A stretch of 64,000 nt of DNA from Pyxicephalus adspersus. Lineage: Eukaryota; Chordata; Amphibia; Anura; Pyxicephalidae. The notes under the pieces were generated by a model. It had not been told where the DNA came from and did no database searches. It worked only from the letters and a program-made list of their open reading frames with translations. Positions 34,984 to 45,256 of this stretch are shown one piece after another; position 1 is the stretch's first letter; each line of letters starts with the position of its first letter. The DNA lies in NCBI RefSeq assembly GCF_032062135.1, contig NC_092858.1, forward strand, positions 165,938,664-166,002,663, read 5' to 3'. Made by a program: the position numbers and the translations under genes.

Positions 34984-35212
34984 GGCAGAAGAAGAGTTTG
35001 ATAGGTAGGTTGCGGTAGGTGAGTTTGAAAAGATGGGTTTTAAGGGCTCTTTGAAAAGAGCAGAAAGTAGGAGCAAGCTGAATAGGATGAGGAAGACCAT
35101 TCCAGAGAGTCAGGGCAGCTGTAGAAAAGTCTTGAAGCCATGCGAGTGAAGAGGTTATGAGTGAGGAAGTCATTAGTAGGTCATTGGAGGAGTGAAGAGA
35201 GCGGCAGTTGAT
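34984..35212 (-). pseudogene. LINE reverse-transcriptase C-terminal remnant (minus strand)
   Basis: The minus frame within 34847-35173 reads ...LWNGLPHPIQLAPTFCSF... and continues RALKTHLFKLTY, matching the C-terminal end of L2/CR1-like non-LTR retrotransposon polyproteins, whose last segment typically carries an LWNxLP motif and then THLF. It is the same family as 59095-59403. The usual 3' tail is absent. The fragment passes straight into a (TTA)n tract. Confidence 0.7.
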
Positions 35213-35579
35213 CTTTTTCTTTTACAGATTTACTATGCCTTGTTCTTCACTGTGTCTGCACAGTATATACAGTATAATTTTTACTGTAGATCTGTGCTAA
35301 ACTCTTGCAGGCTTAAAAGTGGTCCCAATTCCTCCCATTCAAAGTAAATGTGAGAAGTTAAAACCCCTTTTTTTGCATGTGGCTGCACAGGACTGCAAGG
35401 TTCAGAAAGTTGTTTTTCTCCAATGCTGTATAAAGAGTGGAGGACTGTTGGCCTGTTCCTGGGTGCCCCTGTCTCGTGCATGGTTTACCGCTGTCAATAC
35501 CAGTTGAACCTGCTCCCCTTACAAAAAAAAAAAGAATATATATAGAAATAAATATTGGTTGAGTCCTATGCTGCTCCAA

Positions 35580-36010
35580 GAATTAAGTTCAGTGGAATGC
35601 TAATCAATATGGTGAAACCGCAACTTCCGTAAATAATTTTGTCTGACTAGACGACTAATGAATCTAGCCGAGCAGAAAACCTCTCCGGTCACCATGCCCT
35701 CCTGGCACCGCTACAGCTTCTGAACACATGAGAAAACCCAACTCATGTGCCATAAAACTCAGACAGAGTTCATCCATCACAGGTAACAATCAGTCCTCTC
35801 ATTTCAGGTAGAAAACATCTTGTTGATGGAACGGCCATGCTGCAATTTCCCGTCATCTTCCACCATCAAAAGACCTGAAAGCTTTATACATAGATTGTGT
35901 AAAGTAATCCTGGGCCATTCCAGCTGGGCATATCAGGAAAGTCCGGATACACGGAGGTTACCTTCAGTGAAAATTACATATCAAAATTATTATAACTATA
36001 AATTATGTCA
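35580..36010. promoter_or_regulatory. Repeat-free block, candidate conserved element
   Basis: Balanced base composition and no family match, with words such as TCTAGCCGAGCAGAAAACCT and CATGCTGCAATTTCCCGTCA. A 68-codon frame at 35820-36026 has no domain. Only weak support for function. Confidence 0.25.
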
Positions 36011-36404
36011 GGTTGGGGTATTGTAAATTTGAGCTGTTCTTGTTAAACCAAACCTGGGAAATTCCCTGTTTTCTGGTACATAGACGGCATTGTAAACACT
36101 GTTTTATTAAATGAGAACATCCGTCAGGTTTTTATTGCTTTCCATTTCCCGTTTCGGACATTCTATTTATTTCCAGTGCTGAGATGAAATCTCAAAACAA
36201 AAGATTCAGGTAGCAATGAATTCTGGAGAGAGACTCTGGGGCTGATTTACTATTAGGGATTTTCTGAAATGTGTCTTTGATATCAGTCTTCAGTACAGCT
36301 TAAAGGCAAAGATGTATTGGAAGAAATGTAAGGCTTCCATTGCTGTAATTTGTTTTTGAGTATATCGCCTGGCTTTCCTGTTGATTCAAAGGTTTTAATT
36401 CCTA

Positions 36405-36755
36405 ATGTGGGTAGCATGGTGGCTCAGTGGTTAGCACTCTAACCTTTGCATTACTGGGTACAAGGTTCAATTCTCAGCCAGGACACTATCTGCATGGAGT
36501 TTGCAGGTTCTCCCTGTGTTTGTGGGGGTTAACTCTGGGTACTCCGGTTTCCTCCCACATTCCTAAAACATGCAACTAGGTTGACTGGCTTCCCTCCAAA
36601 ATTGATCTTAGACCGTATTAAAGACATATGACTATGGTAGGGACATTAGATTGTGAGCTCCTTTGATGGACAGTTAGAAACATGACTATGGACTTTGTAC
36701 AGCGCTGTGTAATATGTTGGTGCTAAATAAATACTGTGTAATAATATTAATAACG
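36405..36755 (+). mobile_element. tRNA-derived SINE, copy 3
   Basis: A-box-like TGGCTCAGTGGTTAGC near 36419, B-box-like GGTTCAATTCT near 36463, then GGAGTTTGCAGGTTCTCCCT and ACATGCAACTAGGTTGACTG. The tail has TGTACAGCGCTGTG and TGTTGGTGCTAAATAAATAC with ATA/TAA repeats. Close to full length. Confidence 0.85.
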
Positions 36756-36999
36756 TGCCCTTGTTTCAGAAGAAGTATTTAAATTAGGAGGTTTAAACTT
36801 TTGATTTCACTTTCTGCATGTATCTGTGTGTTCCAAATCCACCAACGAAGGAGGAATGTGGCACAGGTGTTACTCAAAGCTATGGGGCAACCATGACTCT
36901 CCATTCCCCCTCCTCATTTTAACCCATCCTGTTTTTTATTCTTACGTTGTGCCACATGATATACTTACCATCTAGGTCCATAATAGTAACATAGAACCA

Positions 37000-37380
37000 G
37001 TGCTGCAGATCCCCCCGTGCCAAATGATTCCCAACAGTCTCCTTGCACTGCTGCAGTCTTATTTCATCCTAAGGCTCAAACAAGCAATGCCAAACCATGC
37101 AGCTGACTGCACATGCACCATGGAAAGGAAATTGCACCATTGGCAACAAGATTTGCACACAGCTGCAGTGCAGATGTTCAAGACACAATCATGTGGCCAA
37201 AAGTGACATGTTGCTTTTGCAAACTGCTCTGCAATCTGCTGCAGCCATGTACAAAAAAAGGTTTCCTATTCCCTTAAATAGGAAAGGTTGAGAATGCAGT
37301 TGTGCCCATGCCAGATCTCTGTGGACCTCACAGCGGACCCACAATAAGAGCATTCCACCACTGGACAGCCAATAGGAAGT
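37000..37380. repeat. Probable interspersed repeat, CTGCAG-rich
   Basis: Loosely repeated CAGTGCAG, CTGCTGCAG and TTGCAC words. Overlapping frames on both strands have no domains. No ends could be defined. Confidence 0.3.
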
Positions 37381-37486
37381 GTGCCCCATGATCATATCAT
37401 TTGTTAAAAAAAGATTTGGGAATGGAGTACTGTATTACATAACTGCAGCTTTAAGTATTTTTTTTTCTTTCCAATGCAATCAATTA

Positions 37487-37675
37487 GCAGGTTTCCTCCA
37501 AAGGTTGATAGGGGTTCCATCGGCAATGGGCAATTTGTGGAGCTCCGGACAGTTTTGGTGACACCAATGATCTTTTTGGCTGTAAAGGTGACATTCTTCC
37601 CATCATTATCATTATTCCACCTGATGTTTATAAAAGTTTTATTTAAAGGTTTACCCATGGTGAGTAAGGCTGGAT
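37487..37675 (+). mobile_element. hAT-like non-autonomous element, family B, copy 4 (internally deleted)
   Basis: Contains GACACCAATGATCTTTTTGG exactly and then AAAGGTGACATTCTTCCC, but lacks part of the 3' half before GGTTTACCCATGGTGAGTAA. The 127-codon minus frame 37404-37787 runs across it and is not a gene. Confidence 0.6.
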
Positions 37676-37879
37676 TAATTAGAGGAGGGTGACAGGTATG
37701 GTTTACCGTTTTCGTTTTCGAGTTTCCTAAAGTGCAAAACATTTTCATATAAACACATGACTGAATACAGGAAGCTTTAGAAAACATTCACGAAACTAAT
37801 CTGATTTACAAGCTGAGTTTTACTGACAAATATAGTTTGAGAGCGGACTTGAAAAGTGCTTCCTTTCCACTTAAAAAAA

Positions 37880-38240
37880 GAAAAATATTAAGAGGGCAGC
37901 GGCGACTCTACTTTTCCAATGAAGACATATTACGACGACCGCAAGCCCTGATCATGAACTGTGTACAGACATAACTGCCTACTAAACAAACTGGACACCG
38001 TCCCAGTGGGGAGGCTTGAAATCATATTCATCAAAGTCAAAGGGCGAGGCGAATTGAACCGGTTCATTAATTATGAAATTTCCTACCAAGTGACATGCTG
38101 CTAACTGTAACAAGACTTAACACTTTTTCAGCTGCGCGTCTGTTTTCCAGGCACGGGCCAAGGCTTGGCGTAACTTGGCAAAATGAGTTCACTTTTTTAC
38201 GTTTATTTTAGAAGTTTAGAGGAATAGATTAGTCGTCCTA
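37880..38240. promoter_or_regulatory. Candidate conserved non-coding element
   Basis: Repeat-free, GC-balanced block with GGTTCATTAATTATGAAATT near 38060, CAGCTGCGCGTCTG near 38131 and a half-palindromic GGCACGGGCCAAGGCTTGGC near 38152. No frame is open. Regulatory role inferred. Confidence 0.35.
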
Positions 38241-38872
38241 CAGGCTGGTGATGTAGCCGGGTTAAAGCCAGAAACCTGAGGATGAAGTGGAAAAGGAGAT
38301 TAGAGGAAATTAGGGGATATTAAAAAGAAACTTTCATGACTTTTCAGGCCGTGCTCGGTTTTATTTATTACAGTAAAGTCGTTTTATTGAGCCGTTCACA
38401 TTGGAATTGCACTTAAAAGCAGCCCTAATGTATACAATGACCACATTATTGTATAGTTACATAACTGGTAATAAATAAAATATTTACGGCTATATTGTAA
38501 GATATAGTATTGTAGATATCATAATGAAAGATTTTGACACCCTGAGGAATCCTGAAAGTAATATAGATGAAATGTGTTGGTGCTGGAGACTCTATATGAT
38601 GGCCACCCATTCACAGGATTTATGGCATGCATTACCAGTGGCCATGAAGGTCTCCTATAGAATTCCCAGAGCTGTTTGGAGTTCTTAATGTTCTTAAAAG
38701 TTCTTATTTTAAGGAGAAGACAACCACACACCTATAGCCTAGATATGGCTTCATCGCTGCTCAAAAGGGGAACAAGCTCACATCTGTCCTGACCTAGCCA
38801 AACACTAAACTTCACTTTGTGCAGCAAATTAATTTGCTTTTTTTATGGTGGCATAATGATGTAAATATTATT

Positions 38873-38960
38873 AGTGCATTATGTATTTATATAGCACTGA
38901 CATACTATGCATAGTTTAAACCTAGAGGAAACACGGGGAGAATATACAAACTCTATTACT
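38873..38960 (-). mobile_element. SINE fragment (minus strand)
   Basis: GTATTTATATAGCACTGACA followed by GAGGAAACACGGGGAGAATA and CAAACTCTAT matches the SINE tail and body in reverse with a large internal deletion. Confidence 0.5.
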
Positions 38961-39187
38961 ATGGCACATATGATAAACTATACTATACCATGCATTGTTT
39001 GTGTCAGTTCATACCCACCTTCATTGGATGGCCTCTTGGATGGAAGGGAAGCTGTTTTCCCTATAATATACCCCATGAACTTTTTTGGCAGATATGCTCA
39101 TCTTAATATACATATTATTGGGCATCCAATTCCAAAACAGTGGCTGAAAAAGTAAGAATTAAGTAAAGAAGTAAACTAAGAATTTTG

Positions 39188-39324
39188 TATTGTTATTATT
39201 ATTATTATTTTTATTATTATTATTATTAATAATAATAATAATAACAAACAGTATTTATATAGCGCCAACATATTACGCAGCTCTGTACATTAAATAGGGA
39301 TTGCCAATGGCAGACAGCTTCAAA
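39188..39324 (-). mobile_element. LINE 3' tail, copy 4, left part, interrupted by a MITE
   Basis: A (TTA)n/(AAT)n tract at 39191-39244, then AACAGTATTTATATAGCGCC, AACATATTACGCAGCTCTGT and a decayed continuation up to the MITE at 39330. The element resumes at 39539. Confidence 0.8.
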
Positions 39325-39329
39325 CAATG

Positions 39330-39538
39330 GCCCTGATTTATGAAAGTTCACCAAGGCTGGAGAGAATACACTTTTATCAGTGAAGCTGTGTGATCCAGTA
39401 AACCTGAAATGTATTTCCTAAAAATCATTTGCTATTTGATAGAAAATGTTTTCAATTCTGGACCAGATCCATTCCAGGTTTGCTTCACTGGTGAAAGTGT
39501 ATCCTCTCCTGCCTTGGAGAGCTTTAATAAATCAGGGC
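39330..39538. mobile_element. Palindromic MITE, copy 6, inserted in a LINE tail
   Basis: Ends GCCCTGATTTAT and ATAAATCAGGGC are exact inverted repeats. Flanks CAATG (39325-39329) and CAATG (39539-39543) are identical. The interrupted LINE normally has one CAGTG at this place (compare reverse complement of the tail at about 41000), so the second copy was created on insertion. This fixes the target duplication as 5 bp. The arms hold GAGAATACACTTTTATCAGT. Confidence 0.88.
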
Positions 39539-39692
39539 CAATGATACAGGAAGAGGAGAGGACCCTGCCCCAAAGAGCTCACAATCTAGGAGGTGGAGGT
39601 ATCACACAATAGAGGGGGGGTATGGAATGGTGTGAAGTAGTGAGGGTTTAAGACAGAAGAAGACGAATAGATAAGTTTAAAAAGATGGGTTT
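39539..39692 (-). mobile_element. LINE 3' tail, copy 4, right part with coding-end remnant
   Basis: CAGGAAGAGGAGAGGACCCT, CAAAGAGCTCACAATCTAGG, then the segment TAAAAAGATGGGTTTTGC, which is the reverse complement of the part encoding THLF at 59095-59403. Continues the element begun at 39188. Confidence 0.75.
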
Positions 39693-39699
39693 TGCTTTA

Positions 39700-40360
39700 T
39701 TATTTTTAATATTATTATTATTTATATTATTATTAAATATGTTTTTATGTTTCAGCATTAACAATATTCTTCACTAGAAACATCTAAACACAAAAATATA
39801 GGTTAGCCCATATATATATACTGCATATAGAGAATAAAGAATTCCCCTTTCACACTGAACGTTGTTCACCTTAAGTCACCCTAACCTTACCCCTGCCTAA
39901 CTCTCACATTCCTGAAAGTTTACATTTACTGCTTGAGAAGTTTTAATGGACATGCATGTTAATGAAGGGCTGAGCACTGACAGAGATTTCCTTCAGCAGC
40001 AGATGTGTGAAATATCTGAATAGTTTCTGCTAAAAGTCATTTCTATTTACAGTTTAGGGAAGAAAAGTGGATTAAGGTGCTCTAGGTGTGCACTTTCATG
40101 AAAGATAAGAAGAATGTGTGAATGAGAGGTCATCCTGGAGAAATATCTAATTCTTTTATGATCAAATCAATAATAAATATTACAAAATACTCCACTGTTA
40201 GCATAATCTCCTCCGCAATCTGGGATCAGCTATTATAATGCTGCAAATATCAAATCTGGTTGCTAATGTCACTTACTAGAGTATTTTAGGTTGTTGCCAG
40301 CCCCTAAGAGTATGTAATATAAGGATGAAAATAGAAAAGAATACAGTAGGGGTTTTGTTA
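39700..40360. other. Unassigned sequence
   Basis: No gene or recognised repeat. Confidence 0.4.
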
Positions 40361-40361
40361 G

Positions 40362-40945
40362 CATAATTGTGAGTATCTATTCATTTTTGTCAGGTTAAAT
40401 TAGATGCACAAACTGTGTTACATATAATTGACAAAGTTACAAAAACTCAACGTTACTATTCCCTAGTCCACTTGAAAAAGTAGGGTTTTTGGGATATCTA
40501 GACATAGGGTTCACTGGTAAATAATCCTAAATTAAGTAGTCCATGACATATCAATCCAACAGCAGGTAAGTTTTAACAGAAGCCGACGCGTTTCGCCTTA
40601 GTCCATGACATATTAAGGTATTGGTGGTAATCTGTCACCCATTCCTTATTATTCATTGTTGCATGTCTTTGTGTAAGTTTTTTACACAGTTCTCCTAATA
40701 ACCTGAGGAAGCTCGTAGGGCGAAACGTATCGGGCTTCTGTTGAAACTTACCTGCTGTTGGATAAGGATATGTCATGGACTACTTAATTTAAGATTACTT
40801 AGAGTTACTGTATGTCTAGATATCTCAAAAACTCTGCATTTTAAAGTGGACCAAGTTCCTTTTTTGTAACATTGTCAATCATATGTAACGCAATTTGTGC
40901 ATCATATTTAACCTGACAAAAATTAATATAGATACCATTGTGTGT
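40362..40945. mobile_element. Large fold-back element, arms about 230 bp
   Basis: The left arm (about 40362-40598) and right arm (about 40718-40945) are reverse complements with moderate divergence, separated by about 120 bases. Shared blocks include TTTTTGTCAGGTTAAAT, ATATCTAGACATA, TTAAGTAGTCCATGACATAT and CAACAGCAGGTAAGTTT. The inner ends carry ACGCGTTTCGCC and GGCGAAACGTAT. No terminal duplication was found. It is a non-autonomous foldback element of unknown class. The right arm passes directly into a LINE tail. Confidence 0.75.
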
Positions 40946-41098
40946 TACTTCCCCACCACCTAGATTGTAAGCTCTTCAGGGCAGGGTCCTCTCCTCCTCC
41001 TGTGTCACTGTCTGTATTTGTCTGGCATTTGCAACCCCTATTTAATATACAGCACTAAGTAATATGTTGGCGCTATATAAATCCTGTTCAATAATAAT
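40946..41098 (+). mobile_element. LINE 3' tail, copy 5
   Basis: ACTTCCCCACCACCTAGATT, GTAAGCTCTTCAGGGCAGGG, CACTGTCTGTATTTGTCTGG, then TAATATGTTGGCGCTATATA and AATAATA. Well preserved. Confidence 0.85.
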
Positions 41099-41379
41099 AC
41101 TCACATTTATGCCAACAAAACCTCCACTGTTTTACTTTCTGTTTTTTATCCTTAATTTAAATGCTGCATTAGGCAGCGATCTCTGGCAGTTGCATTGTTG
41201 TCGGAGCAAATCTGGGAAATTTAGATTGGGTAAAGGCTTTTTACACACCTTGATTTTTCTGGAAGATTGTATTGTATCACCTGGCTTCAGGATCTTCTTT
41301 ATTAATATGATGTAGGTATACAAGGAGGATTCTGGTCGGTTTTATACCTTAGGGCCACCCTGAAGAAGTAGTGCAAGAC

Positions 41380-41825
41380 AGAGAAGTATGCAGGGATGTA
41401 TCAAACTAATGCATTCTGCAGGGGAGTCTGTGGTCCCTGCAAGAGGGGTCTGCAGAGGTATCATAGATGTGCATTGCAAAACTATAAAAAGAAGTCTGCA
41501 GGAGTTACACAATTCAGGAGAACCTTGCAGAAAAAGTGCAAGGGAGGGGAAATCTGTATCTGTTGAGGGGCAGACAATGGGAGGTGCAAAGTGTTCCGCT
41601 GCTCCAGATCTTCCTCAGCCAACAGGAGCCCCACAGGGGCCCCAAGTCAGTTCTTCATGAGGGGCCCATTGTTTGCTCTGTCCACCACTGGTTTGGATAC
41701 AAAAATCCTGCAGAATACGTGCAAGAAGATGGAGTCTGCAGGGCTACATCAGGTAGGCGCATCCTGCAGAACTCTTTTGGGGAGTAGGAGAGGGGTCAGT
41801 AGGGCTACAAGGGGAGTCATTTGAA
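41380..41825 (+). repeat. Degenerate CTGCAG-rich tandem-like array
   Basis: Recurring words GGAGTCTG, GTCTGCAGG, GGGCTACA and CATTCTGCAG / CATCCTGCAG at irregular spacing. Three overlapping frames of 77-90 codons are open because the array is poor in stops. No protein domain is recognisable. Confidence 0.45.
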
Positions 41826-42137
41826 ATAATGTTTGCGATTGTCACTACCATAGGTTCAAAACACATTTTGGATTCACCTCCAAAAGTACATTTAGATTCG
41901 CCTTTTCTTAAACGTTATTACCCTGTAAGTCACTCTAAAGTTATGAATAGTTAAAGGAAAAAACTTTATACCAATTAGAGGGACCCTGGTGGAAATTGGA
42001 CCCAGAAGGGGTCAAAGTGCCTAGCCACCATGCTATGTACAAATACATAGCCTGAATGCCTGTGGCTACATTTCATGCTACATTCGCAATGTCTTTTTTG
42101 TAGCCACCCCATTGTGCTGTAGAGAGCTGAGACTATG

Positions 42138-42359
42138 GACCTGATTTATCAAAGCTCTCTCAAACTGGAGAGGATACACTTTCATCAGTGAAGCTGGGTA
42201 ATCCAGCAAACCTGGAGTGGACCTGGACCAGGATTGAAAGCATTTCCTAACAAACAGCAAATGACTTTAAAGGAAATCCATTCCAGGTTTGCTGGATCAC
42301 CCAGTTTCTCTGATGAAAGTGTATTCTCCCCAGCCTGGGAGAGCTTTAATAAATCAGTG
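42138..42359. mobile_element. Palindromic MITE, copy 7
   Basis: GACCTGATTTATCAAAGCTC at the left and GAGCTTTAATAAATCAGTG at the right, with GATACACTTTCATCAGTGAA, CTGGGTAATCCAGCAAACC and their inverted counterparts. Flanks do not match, so the right end is probably damaged. Confidence 0.75.
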
Positions 42360-42369
42360 TAACACCCCA

Positions 42370-43435
42370 TTCATGATATACAATGAAAGGAATCATGAGC
42401 CATGGAGTTTCCTGGAGCCACCCTGCTGCTAGAAAAATGAAATGCACCAGACTGGCTGCATGAATGGACAAAGTAAAAACACATAAAAAACTATTACTCA
42501 TTTAGGATTTTGTGTGTATTGCTCTTAATAATTCTTTTATTTTTATGTATTTATTATTAGTTTTTTTATTTTTTTTTATATTCATTTAAATGAACGCTTC
42601 AATTAAAATTATAATATTCAATCATATTTTAAGCTGCAGACAAAATGCTGGTTTATTGTCTTTTGTGTCATTGTCCTGGATTGTACACTATCATACACAG
42701 TTTGCTGAGAAAGGTTTATACCTCACTATATACATAGGACAACAGAGATCTTATCCCCAAACTTCTTAGCAGCTGTAGAACAGCACACAGCCATATGCCT
42801 GCTATTTCTGATAGGCATCTAGTGACACCTAGTGGCCATTTGATGTAATGTAACAAATGAAAGAAAAACAAATTAAAATTTTAGTAAAATAAAAAACATA
42901 CATAATGATATAACTGCTACACAGAGCATTTTACAATTTATTTTTACAGCAATTTAATAATTTTCTTTTTAAAAATTTGAAATACTTCAAGTGTTCTTCT
43001 TGTAAGAGGAAAACTCTATTGGCTGTATTTGCTTACAGAAATCCAAATTACTGCTTGTGTTACTGCAAAGAGCTGAAAGTCAAATCAGAATCAACTGTTG
43101 CAATATATTTTTTTGTTTGCTTTGTGCTTTTTATTTTGTTCTTGTTCCCAGGATGCATGATATGGACTAGAAAAGAAAAGAGACGGAACTTGTTTGCTGT
43201 ATGCCTATGTGCTTGCTTGCAAGTGGAGAGAGATGACACCATTAATCCGCTGCTGCTTATTCACTGTCCAATCACAAGCTCGGATCAGGAAGATGACCTA
43301 GCAGGGTTGCCTAACTGCAGTAGACAAAGCCAAGTCAACAGGATGACTTTGCCAACAGGACTAAATGGACTAAATTACAAATCCTTTGGTAATATAAAAA
43401 AAACTGTGTATCCAGCTGGTATCTGACATTCAGAT
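42370..43435. other. Unassigned AT-rich sequence
   Basis: Contains the 149-codon frame 42977-43426. Its translation is Cys/Lys-rich at first and has no recognisable domain, no Kozak-like start and no paired splice sites, so it is not annotated as a gene. Confidence 0.4.
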
Positions 43436-43469
43436 ACAATTTGTACTTGGAACCTTCCACTGACAGAGC

Positions 43470-43870
43470 ACGTTTCTTTCCAGTGACCATTGGTTAAGAG
43501 TTTTTCCTTCCACTGGCACCAATGGAGACACACTATTTCTCGCACTATTCCATCTCCCTGGAGCACTGATACCATTATTGGAACTCTACTTGGTACTCCA
43601 ATGACATCAATAGTTTAGCTTTTTTATTGCAACCGGCACCAGTAGGGGACAAGGTTCCTCTTCCTGGCAATAATTGTGGGGTACTGATACTATCGATGGA
43701 GCACTATTCCTCCTATGAGACCAAAGATGGGGCCTTTTTTTACAACTGGCACCAATGATGGGGCACTGATACCATTGCTGGAGCATACCATGACACCAAT
43801 GGTGTGGCCTTCAGTTCCCAGTGACGGGACACGGTTCCTTAGATGGCGATCCCTCCAACTCACTGACCCT
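43470..43870 (+). repeat. Degenerate minisatellite, units about 30-35 bp
   Basis: Repeated words CACTGATACCATT, GGCACCAATGATGGGGCACT, GGCACCAGTAGGGG and TGACACCAATGGTGTGG mark diverged units. The array is bounded on the right by AAAGTTTAGGGACCCCTC, which resembles an hAT-like terminal sequence, so it may lie inside a transposon. Confidence 0.6.
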
Positions 43871-44460
43871 TTGTTAAAAAGTTTAGGGACCCCTCTGGCC
43901 CAGGGTTTTTCAAGCATTCGTGCAATCAGAGACCATTATTTAAACATATTGCTATCATAGCCTAATATTTCAAGTTTCTATAACAGCTTTCCTTGTGGAG
44001 TTGAATGAGTTTTCCCAATGTGGTCCATCAGACACTCCGTAACAGCGATCTTTATCTTGGTCTACCTTGATCTTCTCCATAACAATATATTCTGTCTGTT
44101 AGAGCAGCACAATTGGCCATATACCATAATTCTATTTCCCGTACTCTGTAAGTGAAACACTTCCGGAATTCCAGAAATGCAGACTGTACACAGCTCCTAT
44201 CTCCTGGCTATTGTCTCTGCTCATGTCATCCACTATGTTCCCTGTCAGCCTCCAATTCATCAGCTCACTATTATACGGCTCTGACATTTGTGTCATTTAC
44301 CTCTTTGTTTTATGTATTACCTGCACTTTCATACCTTCCCTGTTCCTGTAATAACATCTGTTATCTGCTACCTACAACTTCCCTTACCCACCAGAACGGA
44401 CCAGGTAAACTTGAAAATGCTGCATTTCATGGGAAATGATAATAGGGTTATGTATACATA

Positions 44461-44795
44461 GGCAGCATGGTGGCTCAGTGGTTAGCATTCTGGTCTTTGC
44501 AGCGGTGGGTCCCAGGCTCGAATCTCTGCCAGGACACTATTGCCATGGAATTTGTAGGGTCTCCCTATGTTTGCGTGGGTTTCCTCCACTTTCCTCCCGA
44601 AAACATACAGATAGGTAATGGGCTTCCCCCAAAATTGACCATAGACTGTAATAATGACATATGACTATGGTAGAAACATTAGATTGTGAGCCCCTTTGAG
44701 GGACAGCTAGTGATACGACTATGTACAGCGCTGTGTAATATGATGGTGCTATATAAATACTGTGTAATAATAATATATATATTTATATACACACA
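44461..44795 (+). mobile_element. tRNA-derived SINE, copy 4
   Basis: Starts GGCAGCATGGTGGCTCAGTG. A-box-like TGGCTCAGTGGTTAGC and B-box-like GGCTCGAATCTC are both present, then the body, AGATTGTGAGCCCC, ACAGCGCTGTG and a GGTGCTATATAAATACTG end with (TAA)n. The best preserved promoter region of the copies here. Followed immediately by a terminal-repeat element. Confidence 0.88.
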
Positions 44796-45188
44796 CAGGT
44801 AGTCCCCTACATACAAGATTGTAGAAGTTGTATCTGTATGTAAGTCAGAACAGGTACATTATTTTAATAACTGACAAAGCAAAAAAAAAAAAACTTTATG
44901 GAGCCTAGACATTTATTAACTTCTGAAGCAAGCTGTACTTTGAAATGCAAAAAGAAACAGCTGCAGAGTTTGTTTTGATCATTATAGAGTTACAAGAGGC
45001 TGCAGAAGGAGCTCAGTCCTTAGGATCGCCCACAACCTCAGTGTTTAGCAAAAGATTTCTTCTGAAAGTCATGCAAACTTCCCCCCTCCCCCCATCAAGC
45101 CTTTGTCCTGCACACAGCGAGCAGGGAAGCCTTGTTTGTTTCCAGGAGTCGTTCGTATGTCAGATGTCCTCAACTCAGGGACTACCTG
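44796..45188. mobile_element. Terminal-inverted-repeat element K (393 bp)
   Basis: CAGGTAGTCCCC at the left and AGGGACTACCTG at the right form a 12-bp inverted repeat with one mismatch. The next bases also pair loosely (TACATAC / GTATGT). It contains ATGTAAGTCAGAACAGGTAC and a GC-richer right half. It is inserted in the AT-rich end of SINE copy 4, with (TA)n on the other side, so the target duplication cannot be read. Superfamily not assigned. Confidence 0.65.
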
Positions 45189-45190
45189 TG

Positions 45191-45254
45191 TATGTATATA
45201 TATATATATATATATATAGATATGCATATATATATATATATATATATATGTGTG
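45191..45254. repeat. (TA)n microsatellite
   Basis: TATATA runs interrupted by GATATGCA. Wedged between element K and the Tc1/mariner-like element. Both frames across it translate to long IY repeats, which are artefacts. Confidence 0.9.
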
Positions 45255-45256
45255 TA

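Noticed and set aside
42977..43426. 149-codon frame with a Cys-rich start
   Set aside because: Composition follows AT-rich DNA, the cysteines form no known zinc-binding pattern, and no neighbouring exon was found.
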